A stretch of 64,000 nt of DNA from Trichococcus alkaliphilus (GTDB taxonomy: Bacteria > Bacillota > Bacilli > Lactobacillales > Aerococcaceae). Position numbers and translations under genes: made by a program. Location of the stretch: NCBI RefSeq assembly GCF_003008695.1, contig NZ_PXZT01000003.1, positions 65,439 through 129,438 of the forward strand, in the 5' to 3' direction. The notes under the pieces are model-generated. The model was given only the letters and a program-made list of their open reading frames with translations. It had not been told where the DNA came from and did not search any database. The stretch's first letter is position 1, and the number at the start of each line of letters is the position of its first letter. Positions 9,209 through 18,162 of the stretch are shown one piece after another.

Positions 9209-9254
9209 TTTGTATTTCTCCTTTATAGTGTATTTATTTTGTGTTGCGTATTGC

Positions 9255-10136
9255 CTAACCTTTGAGTGAACCTGCCATCATCCCTTTATCGAAGTACTTC
9301 TGGAAGAATGGATACATGATCAGAAGCGGTAAGCTGGAGATGACGATTGTTGAGTATTTAATCAGTTCGGCCAACTGGGCCATTTCCGCCATTTGAGTCG
9401 CCGATCCGATCATATCTTGTTGTGGTTGATTTTGAATCAGTATTTTTCGCAGCACAATTTGGAGTGGCTGCAGGTCCGCATCATTCAGGTAAATCATGGC
9501 ATCGAAGTAAGAATTCCACTGACCCACGAAAGCGTAGAGGAACAGCACGAAAATGATTGGTTTCGCCAATGGCAGCATGATCTTAAAGAATATTTGCAGT
9601 TCATTCGCGCCATCAATGATGGCTGCTTCCTCCAACTCGGCGGGTAGTTGTTGAAAGTACGTCCGGGCCAAGATAATGTTCCAAACATTGATTGAGCCTG
9701 GAAGGACAATTGCCCAGACGGTGTTCAACATGCCCAGGTTTTTCACTAATAAATAAGTAGGAACCAACCCGCCACCTACGAACATCGTGATTATAAAAAA
9801 GATTGTTAGCGGTCGTTTGCCTACCAGTTTTTTTCTTGATAAAGGATAGGCAGTCAAGATCGATACCCCCACGGTCAATGCACTGTAAGTGAACGAATAG
9901 AAAATCGAATTCACAAAACCTCTTATGATTGCCGGGTCCTTCAGCACCCGATTATAGCCATCCAAACTCCAATTCGCAGGATTCAGACTCAGGCCTTGCG
10001 AGCGGAGGATGAAGGGATCCATGAAGGAAGCAATCAATACATACAGCAACGGCGATAAGGTGATCAGGACGAGTAACCCTATCAGGATACGATTCAGCAG
10101 CAGGACGCTGCGGTCAAATTTTGTCAACGTTATCAT
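9255..10136 (-). CDS. Sugar ABC permease (LplC/YtcP type)
   Basis: A 293-residue membrane protein with six hydrophobic helices. The ABC permease EAA loop with ELEEAAIIDGANELQIFFKI is near residues 160-185, where it contacts the ATPase. It belongs to the carbohydrate uptake MalG/LplC group. It lies between the first permease and the binding protein with gaps of 15 and 46 bp, so it is one operon. GAGGAG precedes the ATG. The operon contains no ATP-binding subunit. A shared MsmK-type ATPase encoded elsewhere would be needed. Confidence 0.93.
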   Translation of the reverse strand: MITLTKFDRSVLLLNRILIGLLVLITLSPLLYVLIASFMDPFILRSQGLSLNPANWSLDGYNRVLKDPAIIRGFVNSIFYSFTYSALTVGVSILTAYPLSRKKLVGKRPLTIFFIITMFVGGGLVPTYLLVKNLGMLNTVWAIVLPGSINVWNIILARTYFQQLPAELEEAAIIDGANELQIFFKIMLPLAKPIIFVLFLYAFVGQWNSYFDAMIYLNDADLQPLQIVLRKILIQNQPQQDMIGSATQMAEMAQLAELIKYSTIVISSLPLLIMYPFFQKYFDKGMMAGSLKG

Positions 10137-10151
10137 TTTGTTCTCCTCTCT

Positions 10152-11093
10152 CTATAAAGCCGCGTCATCATTGTTTACTTTGTTTGCTATCATGTTTACG
10201 GCCAACAGCAAGATGACATTGATGACTGTATTGAATAACCCGACTGCCGTTGAATATCCGTAATCCCCCATTTGCAACCCGACTTTGTAGACGTAGGTCG
10301 ATATGATCTCCGAAACAGGCAGGTTCATAGATGTTTGCATCAGGAAAGCTTTCTCATAACCAACGTTCATGATTCCCCCGACAGAAAGGATGAACTGGAT
10401 GACCATGATCGGGCGCAGCGCCGGAAGATCGATGTACCAGATCCGGTACAAGATATTGGCGCCGTCCATGTGAGCTGCATCGATCAGATCTTGGCTGACG
10501 TTTGCCAGTGTGGCTGTGTAGAGGACCGATGCCCAGCCCATTCCTTGCCAAATGCCGGATAGGATGTACAAAGTCCGGAAATAATTCGGGTCGGTCATGA
10601 ACGTGATTCGCGAACCGGTGATGGTTTCAATTAATCCGTTAATCGGGCCATCCGCGGCCAGGAACATGAACAACATCCCCACAACAATCACCAAGGAAAT
10701 AAAGTTCGGTGCATACAGAATCAGTTGGAATCGCTTCTTCCATTTTGTGCTGATCAGATGATTCAAGGATAATGCCAAGAGGATCGGCGGGAAGAACCCC
10801 AAGATCAGTCCGTAAATACTTATTTTGAGCGTATTCTCCAATAACACTGAGAAGTTCGGTGAGTCGATGAACTGTACGAAGTTTTCCACTCCCACCCATT
10901 CGCTTCCCATGATCCCACGCAGCGGGTTGTAATCCTTGAAAGCCAAGAGAATGCCGTACATCGGGAAATATTTAAATACCAGTGTGAGTAACAGTCCCGG
11001 CAACAGCATATAGTAGAGCATTCGGTGCTGTTTGATGAATTCCCATTTTGTTTGTGTGCCCTTTGGTTTGATGCTTGTCTGGCTTTTTTTCAT
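10152..11093 (-). CDS. Sugar ABC permease (LplB/YtvP type)
   Basis: A 313-residue membrane permease, the first structural gene of the fructoside operon. The N-terminal cytoplasmic lead is basic and precedes about six helices. The EAA-loop segment DLIDAAHMDGANILYRIWYID identifies it as a carbohydrate ABC permease of the MalF/LplB group. The ATG at 11093 has AAAGGAGGAG 11 bases upstream. An in-frame ATG at 11135 lies inside the first operator repeat and is rejected. Transcription is expected to be controlled by the LacI regulator through the repeats at 11121-11334. Confidence 0.93.
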   Translation of the reverse strand: MKKSQTSIKPKGTQTKWEFIKQHRMLYYMLLPGLLLTLVFKYFPMYGILLAFKDYNPLRGIMGSEWVGVENFVQFIDSPNFSVLLENTLKISIYGLILGFFPPILLALSLNHLISTKWKKRFQLILYAPNFISLVIVVGMLFMFLAADGPINGLIETITGSRITFMTDPNYFRTLYILSGIWQGMGWASVLYTATLANVSQDLIDAAHMDGANILYRIWYIDLPALRPIMVIQFILSVGGIMNVGYEKAFLMQTSMNLPVSEIISTYVYKVGLQMGDYGYSTAVGLFNTVINVILLLAVNMIANKVNNDDAAL

Positions 11094-11120
11094 GACTGAT
11101 CTAACTCCTCCTTTTGGAAA

Positions 11121-11334
11121 TTGAAACGTTTCCACTTTGCTTCAAAAAAATGTGGAAAGATTCATGCTCGATAATTGAAACGTTTCCACTTTAGTTCAAA
11201 AAAATAAATTCTGAAGAATCGGCATGCTACTTTTGAAATCGGTGCGGTTGATGGATCATCAAACTGCCCGCGATTTCAAAAATAGGGAAACGTTTATTCG
11301 ATAATTGAAACGTTTCCACTTTGCTTCAAAAAAA
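11121..11334 (-). promoter_or_regulatory. Triplicated LacI-type operator/promoter module
   Basis: A 30-bp sequence, TTGAAACGTTTCCACTTTGC plus TTCAAAAAAA, occurs three times at 11121-11150, 11175-11204 (two changes) and 11305-11334. A fragment GGGAAACGTTT is at about 11287. Each copy centres on the palindrome GAAACGTTTC, typical of LacI/GalR operators. On the - strand each copy also reads TTGAAg/c-17 bp-AATTAT or AATTTC, promoter-like. The copies lie directly between the lacI-type gene and the first permease, with the last one touching the permease ribosome-binding site. The sites only partly match a cre consensus. Confidence 0.8.
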
Positions 11335-11396
11335 TATGTTTTTGATTTAAACATATAATAATTCAGTAACCGTTTTCTGTCAATACCAAAAACATA

Positions 11397-12380
11397 TTAT
11401 TTTAAAATTTCATTTTTCGTCGTCGGTCCTTCTATGTAATGGACAGGCAAAGTGATCTTCGTTTTGACGGGTTCGCCATCGATCACCTGGATGATTTTTT
11501 CGACTGCGGCTTTGGCCATCAAATCCACAGGCTGACGGATTGTCGATACGATCTGTTTGCGCCCTGCTTCCATCTTGATGCCATCGCACCCGATGATCTG
11601 CACCTCTTCCGGTACTTTGCGATTCATTTCCTCCAAAACTTCCAGAATGTCCAAAGCAATAAAATCTGTGTGGGCAAATACGCCATCCACATCCGGATTT
11701 TCTTCGAGAAAGGTTCGTATCTCCTGCTTGAATTCCACAACAGGGTCTTCCCCATCGTAGATGGCATAAGGAATTCCCATAAGCTCAGCTTGCTCTTCGA
11801 AGCCCACTCTTCTTTTTGTCGTCTCGCTCGGAAAGCGTGAATGGGTTCCGATATACCCGAGTTTTTTGCAGCCCTTCTCAACCAACTTTTCTACAGCTAA
11901 TTGACCTGCATGAAGGTTGTCCGAGGTGACACAAACCGTTTCTTCCTTGAAATGACGGTCAATGGTGACGAAAGGCAAATGCGACGAGACAAAATTATCC
12001 AAATCCGAATAGGTGATGCCGATGATGCCGTCCACCTTGTTTTCTTGGACCATCTGAATATATTCCAGTTCCTTGTCATTGCTGACATCAGAGTTGCACA
12101 ACAGCATCTTGTACTTATGTTCAGACAAATTCCGCTCCACATAGTAGGCGAACTCCGAAAAAAACGGATGCCAGATTGTCGGAATGATCAATGCGATCGT
12201 GTGCGTCTTGTTCATCTTCAGGCCGCGTGCATAGGCATTCGGAATATAATTCAACTCTTTCATCGCCGCTTCCACTTTTCTGCGGGTCGATTCTTTTACG
12301 GCTCCGGAATTGTTCAGCACACGCGATACGGTTCCGACGCCCACCTTCGCTAAAGCAGCTACATCCTTCATTGTTCCCAA
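11397..12380 (-). CDS. LacI-family transcriptional regulator of fructoside operon
   Basis: A 327-residue regulator with an N-terminal LacI helix-turn-helix (KDVAALAKVGVGTVSRVLN, residues 5-23) and hinge helix. A periplasmic-binding-protein-like sensor domain follows, beginning at HTIALIIPTIWHPFFSE. The start is TTG at 12380: AAAGGAGG (12389-12396) is 8 bases upstream, whereas the next ATG at 12371 is 17 bases away. It is upstream of, and co-directional with, the ABC/GH32/fructokinase genes, with the operator repeats in the 303-bp gap. It likely represses them until a fructoside or its phosphate binds. Confidence 0.93.
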   Translation of the reverse strand: MGTMKDVAALAKVGVGTVSRVLNNSGAVKESTRRKVEAAMKELNYIPNAYARGLKMNKTHTIALIIPTIWHPFFSEFAYYVERNLSEHKYKMLLCNSDVSNDKELEYIQMVQENKVDGIIGITYSDLDNFVSSHLPFVTIDRHFKEETVCVTSDNLHAGQLAVEKLVEKGCKKLGYIGTHSRFPSETTKRRVGFEEQAELMGIPYAIYDGEDPVVEFKQEIRTFLEENPDVDGVFAHTDFIALDILEVLEEMNRKVPEEVQIIGCDGIKMEAGRKQIVSTIRQPVDLMAKAAVEKIIQVIDGEPVKTKITLPVHYIEGPTTKNEILK

Positions 12381-12507
12381 ATGGATTACCTCCTTTCCTG
12401 TATACACTTACAATCTAATTATCATGATAGCAGAGTCAACAAAATAAGTATAGCTGCAGTTTAAATGCTAATTCCTTTCCGGTTCCATAGCAGAATCACA
12501 AAAAATA

Positions 12508-12545
12508 GCCCACCCAATGACCGTTTGAACGGTTATTGGACGGGC
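12508..12545. terminator. Terminator downstream of the SixA-CHAD gene
   Basis: A stem GCCC-CCAAT-ACCGTT pairs with AACGGT-ATTGG-GGGC with single mismatches. It is flanked by an A-run on the left, giving a T-run for - strand transcription. Confidence 0.8.
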
Positions 12546-12556
12546 TTCTTTTATAT

Positions 12557-13927
12557 TCAATCTGCTTCGTCGTTCAATATCGCTTCCCTGCGCTGGAACT
12601 GATGTTCGCTGATTTTTCTGAAGTCGTTCTGCAGATCGGAATCGTCTGTCTTATCTGCCATCTCCAACAGCAGGTGTCCGTTGATGTCGAGGTCACAGAG
12701 CGTACCGAGTGCAGTCTGGACTTTCTTCATCTCTTTGATAGTATCCTTGTCCTTTTCACCAAGGATTGGGGCAAGGTAAGTTGCGGCATAGCGTAGTTTT
12801 TTGGCATTGATGCGCAGGCTGTGGGTCTGTTCATGGTTTGAGAAATCGACTTCTTCCCACTTGCGCATCAGGCGTTTCTTCATTTTTTCCAGCTTTTTGA
12901 TTGTCGCTTTTTTCTGCTGGTCATCATCCAAGTTGATGGATTTCAAGTAATGAGCCGTAGCGGCTTCCGCATCGAGAATGCGTTCGGTGAGAGCACCGCT
13001 TGTGATCAATTCATGAATGCTGGCCTGTTCGCCTTGGCGTTCTTCCATCAACCAAGTCATGACTTGGCCATCCTCGGCAAGCATTTCAGGATACAACCCG
13101 CGGAGCTCACGGCACTCTTCCATCAGCACATCCAGCTCGCGCAGGTATCCGAAGGTGATTGCGATGTCGCGCCAGTCTTCGCCCGCTTCCCGGTAATATT
13201 TCTCCTCGCCGTTCGCTTTGTTGAAATTCAACAAAGCCCGCAGTTGGCGGATTGCGACTCGCAGTGCATGGGCCGATTCCGGATCGACGGGATCCTGTTG
13301 ATAAGCGGCATAGGCATGCTGGACCCCGGCTATTTGTTCGTTGATGATGCCGGCATATAATGTATCTTCGCCGTCGCACGGGCCCCAATCCGCGGTCCCT
13401 TCGTGCTTATCAGCCGCATGCTTTTTGTCAGCGGCATCTTCATGTTTGCGTTTCGCCGATTCGCCCGGCGCCAACAGCCACTCCAGATTGCCGATCGGGT
13501 CTGCGGTCATGTCGACCGTAAAGAAGGCGACTGCCCCTTTTTTGAACGGAATCGCGGCACCGATCAATTCTTTCGTCCAGATGCTCATATAAGGTTCGTG
13601 CCCGACAAGCGCCAAATTGAAGCCATCGTCCTCCTGGTTCAATGCCTCCATAAAAGCGACATAATCACCGGTCTCCAAAAATTCTTGCGGTTGGATCACT
13701 TTGACGGCAGTGGCCTCAGCCACCAATTCAGCAGTCTGACGCGCCCGGACCAATGGGCTTGTCCATATCTTCAGGTTTCCGCTCTCGGTCAGTAAGGGTG
13801 CGATGTCGGGCAGAAACGCAGTCAGTTCCTCCACTCCTGCTTCCGTCAGTTTTCTGTAGAAGTCATCCCCTTCAGGCGTACGCTCTTCCGCGATTCCATG
13901 CCGAATTAGTATCAGTTGTCCTCCCAT
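12557..13927 (-). CDS. SixA-like histidine phosphatase fused to CHAD domain
   Basis: A 456-residue two-domain protein. Residues 1-160 form a SixA/phosphoglycerate-mutase-type phosphatase with the RHG motif at 9-11 (phospho-His10), SPLVRARQTAE and VGHEPYMS. A charged Lys/Asp/His-rich linker at about 160-185 leads to a CHAD domain (about 200-450), a helical bundle with conserved basic residues and histidines (HALRVAIRQLRALL, LRELDVLM). CHAD domains bind polyphosphate or other polyanions. The fusion suggests a phosphohydrolase directed to polyphosphate or a phosphohistidine protein. AAAGGAGG is 9 bases before the ATG at 13927. Confidence 0.85.
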   Translation of the reverse strand: MGGQLILIRHGIAEERTPEGDDFYRKLTEAGVEELTAFLPDIAPLLTESGNLKIWTSPLVRARQTAELVAEATAVKVIQPQEFLETGDYVAFMEALNQEDDGFNLALVGHEPYMSIWTKELIGAAIPFKKGAVAFFTVDMTADPIGNLEWLLAPGESAKRKHEDAADKKHAADKHEGTADWGPCDGEDTLYAGIINEQIAGVQHAYAAYQQDPVDPESAHALRVAIRQLRALLNFNKANGEEKYYREAGEDWRDIAITFGYLRELDVLMEECRELRGLYPEMLAEDGQVMTWLMEERQGEQASIHELITSGALTERILDAEAATAHYLKSINLDDDQQKKATIKKLEKMKKRLMRKWEEVDFSNHEQTHSLRINAKKLRYAATYLAPILGEKDKDTIKEMKKVQTALGTLCDLDINGHLLLEMADKTDDSDLQNDFRKISEHQFQRREAILNDEAD

Positions 13928-14036
13928 ACTGCTCATCCTCCTTTATATTGGCCTCTTCTTTACGGCTAACAGATCATAATTTGTAACCGCTCTCTCATTG
14001 AACAGTATACCATTTTTCGCCAGTTCATGTGAAAAA

Positions 14037-14067
14037 AATCCGCCTCTTTTTCAGAAAGAGGCGGATT
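14037..14067. terminator. Terminator downstream of MATE gene
   Basis: A 13-bp stem AATCCGCCTCTTT/AAAGAGGCGGATT with a 5-base loop has an A-run on its left, so it ends - strand transcription of the MATE gene. Confidence 0.9.
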
Positions 14068-14100
14068 AGCCGAGGCTTGTTGAATTATTTTGGGATGAAT

Positions 14101-15483
14101 TTATGCCAGTTTCATCTTTTTCCATTTGCCGGATCGGAACCGCATTGCAATCAGGAACCAACGGATGATCTGATCCAGCATAACGGCCAACCAGGCTCCG
14201 AGGATGCCGAGTCCGAGCACCTGAACAAAGAATGTGGCGGCTGCGACACGAATGATCAAAATCCCAAGGAAAGTCGAGATCAGCGGGAAAATCGTATCCC
14301 CTGCCCCTCGCAACGAACCCGCGACGATCAGCTGGTGCGACTGGAAAGGCTGTGTAATGGCCGCAACCCGGATGGCGATTGAGGCATTCCGGATGATTTC
14401 CGGATCGCTGGAATAGAAGCCGACGATGTATTCGGCTCCGAAAAAGAAGGCTACTCCGAGGATCGCACCCCACAGGCTGCCAATTTTACCGGTCCGCGAG
14501 GCATATTTTTCGGCCAGATTCGCGTCCCCGGCCCCCAATGCCCTGCCGACCAAGGCTGACGCCGCAATACCGAAGGCTTGTCCGAGCGTGAATGACAGCG
14601 TCAGGATATTCATGCCGATGTTGTGGGCGGCAAAGACGACGGTCCCCAAGCCTGACACGATCTGGATGAACAGAATCATCCCGGAACGCAGCGCCAATTG
14701 TTCCAACGCTGAAGGCAGTCCGATTTTCGCCAAACTTTTCATCGTTTTCATCGAAAAGTGGAAAGGATGCGCGAAAGAAAAATTCAGCTTACTCTTGCCG
14801 GAACGCAGGTAACGGATCAGCAGGAAGTTGGCCACTAGGTTGGCGATGACTGTCGAAAACGCCGCGCCCTCGATGCCCAAAGCCGGAACCCCGAAAAGTC
14901 CATAAATCAGCAAGGCATTGCCGATGACATTCAGAAAATTCGCTTGCAAATTCACGCCCATCGGAATCTGTGTTTCGCCGATCCCGCGCAAGGAACCGGA
15001 AATGCTGAAATTGAAGGATTGCAACAGGTAACTGATGCAGATGATGCGGAAATAGAGCCTCCCGACTTCGACTGTATCGGGCTGTGCGCCCATAAAGGCC
15101 ATGATCTGATCGGAATAGACAAAGCCGGCTAGGGCCAATGGGGCGGAAAGAATCATGCTGATGATCATGACATGCTTCATGACGTTTTCCATCCGGTCGT
15201 GTTTTCCGGCTCCGAAATAGCGGGCGATCAAGGCTGTGCCTCCTATATTCAACGCCTGTACTACGGCCAGCCCGAGGAATAGCGGTTGGTTCGTCACCCC
15301 GACCGCCGAAACGGCCGCTGCAGCATAGGCATGATCCGCGATATTCCCCAGCATCATCATGTTGATCATCCCGAACAACGAACTCAGGACCAGTTCGATC
15401 AGAACCGGCCACGCAATGTTCATGATTTCCTTGTTGATCGGACTTTTCAGCTGTTTTATGTCCGTTTGCTTCTCTTCCCCCAT
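14101..15483 (-). CDS. MATE family efflux transporter
   Basis: A 460-residue, twelve-helix transporter of the multidrug and toxic compound extrusion family, normally driven by Na+ or H+. Two homologous halves are visible. Each has the MATE-type Gly-rich segments, for example AFGIAASALVGRALGAGD in the second half and ALNIGGTALIARYFGAGK in the first. TAGGAGG is 6 bases before the ATG at 15483, and an upstream in-frame ATG has no ribosome-binding site. The gene stands alone between terminators. The exported substrate cannot be deduced. Confidence 0.92.
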   Translation of the reverse strand: MGEEKQTDIKQLKSPINKEIMNIAWPVLIELVLSSLFGMINMMMLGNIADHAYAAAAVSAVGVTNQPLFLGLAVVQALNIGGTALIARYFGAGKHDRMENVMKHVMIISMILSAPLALAGFVYSDQIMAFMGAQPDTVEVGRLYFRIICISYLLQSFNFSISGSLRGIGETQIPMGVNLQANFLNVIGNALLIYGLFGVPALGIEGAAFSTVIANLVANFLLIRYLRSGKSKLNFSFAHPFHFSMKTMKSLAKIGLPSALEQLALRSGMILFIQIVSGLGTVVFAAHNIGMNILTLSFTLGQAFGIAASALVGRALGAGDANLAEKYASRTGKIGSLWGAILGVAFFFGAEYIVGFYSSDPEIIRNASIAIRVAAITQPFQSHQLIVAGSLRGAGDTIFPLISTFLGILIIRVAAATFFVQVLGLGILGAWLAVMLDQIIRWFLIAMRFRSGKWKKMKLA

Positions 15484-15727
15484 AATCAACCTCCTACGAC
15501 TCGTGCTCTGATGCAAAGTACCCAACACTCACTTGTCCATCCTCATTCTTTCTTCAAGTATAGCATATTTTTGAGCAACTATTCTTCTCAAAAATTTATG
15601 TTCAACAAAGTTGCATAAACTGCCTATCCTTTTCATACAGGCAACAAGCGATCAAACAGCATGTAATTTGCTTATAAATCTGCGATGCTCTCTTCTCCGA
15701 TTCCGCTGCAAATTCGACAATCGAAAA

Positions 15728-15768
15728 AAGCATGCCACTGATCCGCTTCGGGACCAGTAGCATGCTTT
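15728..15768. terminator. Terminator downstream of sstT
   Basis: AAAGCATGC-ACTG-TCC pairs with GGA-CCAGT-GCATGCTTT. Six A residues on the left give the T-run for - strand transcription. Confidence 0.85.
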
Positions 15769-15791
15769 GGTGCAGACTATTTTGTTCTTTT

Positions 15792-17012
15792 TTAGGCAAT
15801 CTTGCCTTCTTTGCGTCGTTTCGCGAATTCGGCAGTCGCAGTGAAGAGAACATCTGTCGATGAGTTGAGGGCTGTTTCGAATGAATCCTGCAGGACTCCG
15901 ATGATGAAACCGACACCGACTATTTGCATAGACACATCGTTCGGGATGCCGAACAGACTGGCCGCGAGCGGGATAAGTAGCAGGGAACCACCGGCAACAC
16001 CCGATGCCCCGCAGGCGCTGATGGCTGCCAGGATGCTGAGGATGAAGGCTGTCGCGAAATCCACCGGGATATTCAAGGTATTGACCGCTGCCAAAGTAAG
16101 GACGGAAATCGTTACCGCCGCGCCGGCCATGTTGATGGTTGCCCCAAGCGGAATGGATACGGAATAAGTATCCCTATCCAATCCAAGGTCCTCGCACAGC
16201 GTCATGTTCACGGGGATGTTCGCAGCAGAACTTCTTGTGAAGAAGGCTGTGATGCCACTTTCCCTTAAGCATCTGAAGACGAGCGGGAACGGATTGGAAC
16301 GGATATAGATGTAGACGATGATCGGGTTGACGACCAAAGCGACGAACAGCATGCATCCGATCAGGACCGCAAGCAGTTTCCCATAGCTAAACAGAACGCC
16401 GATTCCGCTTGTCGCGATGACATCGAACACAAGCCCCATGATCCCTAAAGGTGCGAAGGCAATGACGATCCTGACCATTTCCGTCAGCGCATCAGAAACA
16501 TTGGACAGCATCAGCTTGGTTGAAGCTGCGGCATTCTTCAGAGTAAAGCCGAGCATAAGGGCCCATGACAAAATGCCGATATAATTGGCATTGTAGAGCG
16601 CCTTGACCGGATTGTCCACGACGTTCAGGAGCAACGCCTTCAGGACTTCCACCACACCGCCTGGAGCGGCGATATCCTCAGCCCCGGCGCCCAATGTCAA
16701 AGTAACCGGGAAGATAAAGCTGGCGACCACGGCTACGAGTGCCGCCAAGAATGTCCCCAAAAGGTAGAGCACGATGACAGATTTCATGTTCGTCTGTTGG
16801 CCTTTTTTGTGCTGCGAAATCGCGGATGCAACCAAGAAAAATACCAGCATCGGCGCGATCGCTTTCAGAGCGCCGACAAACAGTGATCCAAAAATGGTGA
16901 CCGGCTTTGCTGCATCCGGAATGGTTACCGCAAGAATAATACCTATGATAAGACCGGCGATGATACGTTTGACAAGACTCAGCTTGTACCAGTGATTCAT
17001 TAGTTTATACAA
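15792..17012 (-). CDS. sstT: Serine/threonine:Na+ symporter SstT
   Basis: A 406-residue DAACS-family symporter. It has the [12 protein letters not shown] substrate/ion-binding hairpin, the [10 protein letters not shown] motif of transmembrane helix 7 and [15 protein letters not shown] of hairpin 2, all typical of SstT. It imports serine and threonine with sodium. The start is TTG at 17012, with AGGAGG (17021-17026) 8 bases upstream. The in-frame ATG at 17000 is too far from that site. Monocistronic: a terminator follows and a tRNA gene lies divergently upstream. Confidence 0.93.
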   Translation of the reverse strand: MYKLMNHWYKLSLVKRIIAGLIIGIILAVTIPDAAKPVTIFGSLFVGALKAIAPMLVFFLVASAISQHKKGQQTNMKSVIVLYLLGTFLAALVAVVASFIFPVTLTLGAGAEDIAAPGGVVEVLKALLLNVVDNPVKALYNANYIGILSWALMLGFTLKNAAASTKLMLSNVSDALTEMVRIVIAFAPLGIMGLVFDVIATSGIGVLFSYGKLLAVLIGCMLFVALVVNPIIVYIYIRSNPFPLVFRCLRESGITAFFTRSSAANIPVNMTLCEDLGLDRDTYSVSIPLGATINMAGAAVTISVLTLAAVNTLNIPVDFATAFILSILAAISACGASGVAGGSLLLIPLAASLFGIPNDVSMQIVGVGFIIGVLQDSFETALNSSTDVLFTATAEFAKRRKEGKIA

Positions 17013-17191
17013 TTCAAATTCCTCCTGATGTATGTAAAAGTGATAGATAAATGAGTACGCAGAATTTTATACTACCATAATTTAATCTACCGAGGAAGAA
17101 AACCTTAATATTTCCGTTTTAGCGCGCTTCATCGACAGGATCCCTTTTCAAAAATTTTTCTGCCTTTTTAGGTACTTTTTGAAAAATCTTC

Positions 17192-17220
17192 TTTTCTGAT
17201 TGTTCGAAAAGCGGTATAAT
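17192..17220 (+). promoter_or_regulatory. tRNA-Ser promoter
   Basis: A consensus -10 TATAAT (17215-17220) lies 10 bases before the tRNA 5' end. The -35 (TTTTCT, 17192-17197, 17-bp spacer) is weak. Confidence 0.6.
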
Positions 17221-17229
17221 GTCATTTAT

Positions 17230-17319
17230 GGAGAATTACTCAAGTCCGGCTGAAGAGGACGCACTCGAAATGCGTTAGGTGTCGAAAGGCGCGCGGGGGT
17301 TCGAATCCCCCATTCTCCT
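17230..17319 (+). tRNA. tRNA-Ser (anticodon CGA)
   Basis: A class II tRNA of about 90 bases. The acceptor stem GGAGAAT pairs with ATTCTCC. The anticodon stem ACGCA/TGCGT holds the loop CTCGAAA with anticodon CGA (codon UCG). A long variable arm is typical of serine tRNA. The T-arm is GGGGGTTCGAATCCCCC. CCA is not encoded. The base in the discriminator position appears to be T rather than the G usual for bacterial serine tRNAs. It has its own promoter and terminator. Confidence 0.93.
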
Positions 17320-17344
17320 TAAAAACTTTTAAATATTGTCCGAC

Positions 17345-17386
17345 AAAAGGCCAGCACTCCCGAAATGGGGTGCTGGCCTTTTGTTT
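17345..17386 (+). terminator. Terminator after tRNA-Ser
   Basis: AAAAGGCCAGCAC pairs with GTGCTGGCCTTTT through a short loop and is followed by TTGTTT. Confidence 0.88.
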
Positions 17387-17503
17387 GGTGCAATAATCAG
17401 TTTAATCTGTATTCGATATTGACTTGGAGTCCACTTCAAGTGCTAGTCTGAATACAAAAGCTGATTGATTCCGTTGCAAAGACTTGCGAAAGAAGTTGAT
17501 CCG

Positions 17504-17872
17504 ATGACGAATACTATGAAATTACTGATTGATGGGATCGCATATACAGTTAACCTGAAGGAAGAACATACTATTGAAACATTCGCTCTGCAAGATCCCA
17601 TCGAGCTGACGTTCAAAAGATATGCCAATCAGGAATATTATGCACCGTTGCCGAAGCTGCTCCCGATTTCGGGAATGCCTACAACAAACATTGTCCATGC
17701 GGGCGGACTCTATTGTTATGCAGGATTCGGTGTTTTCGCCATTCCATTCGAGGATGCGCCCTTACATCCCTATGAAGCTATGCACCTTGGCGACATTAAT
17801 GAAGATATCAGCTCCCATTTGGCAATGGCGGGCAATACCGTCATCGCCAACGTAGAAATCGTTGTTACTTGA
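17504..17872 (+). CDS. Cyclophilin-like fold protein
   Basis: A 122-residue protein resembling the small bacterial cyclophilin-like family. The strand KLLIDGIAYTVNL opens the protein, followed by the segment DPIELTFKRYANQEYYAPLPKL and the core HAGGLYCYAGFGVFAIPFEDA. The closing segment HLGDINEDISSHL is the usual end of the fold. The family has no proven activity here, and proline-isomerase residues of true cyclophilins are not evident. A partial ribosome-binding site (GAAAGAAG) precedes the ATG at 17504; ATG 17516 is an alternative. It stands alone after the tRNA. Confidence 0.7.
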   Translation: MTNTMKLLIDGIAYTVNLKEEHTIETFALQDPIELTFKRYANQEYYAPLPKLLPISGMPTTNIVHAGGLYCYAGFGVFAIPFEDAPLHPYEAMHLGDINEDISSHLAMAGNTVIANVEIVVT

Positions 17873-18007
17873 AAGCAATATACCCGCGGTTAGGATTGAA
17901 ATCGATACACCGGAAAATGCTGCTGTATCAAGGTTAGTAATAGTCATTTGAGACTGTATGAATTATTCAGGTGAGGTATAGCCTATTAATACAAGTACGG
18001 TAGAAGT

Positions 18008-18035
18008 CGTTTATAGTCCTATAAGACTATAAACG
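18008..18035. promoter_or_regulatory. Perfect 11-bp inverted repeat upstream of sortase operon
   Basis: CGTTTATAGTC and GACTATAAACG flank the 6-base centre CTATAA. There is no T-run after it, so an operator is likelier than a terminator. It lies about 125 bp upstream of the sortase-like gene, in a stretch (17873-18162) that otherwise shows no gene. Confidence 0.5.
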
Positions 18036-18162
18036 GTAGGGATCATGATATCCATGGAATAATATAATTACATTCGAAAGTAAAACGTCGTTTTCTGTTT
18101 CCTTGTATTTTTCGCGGAAACTACATACTCTCTGAATCACCTTAAATGAATGGAGTGGAATG

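Noticed and set aside
11121-11334. CcpA cre sites
   Set aside because: The palindrome matches cre only partly (mismatches at the second, third and twelfth positions); the adjacent LacI gene is a better explanation, though overlap in recognition is possible.
17873-18162. Insertion-sequence remnant before the sortase operon
   Set aside because: There is an inverted repeat, but no transposase fragment or target duplication is visible.
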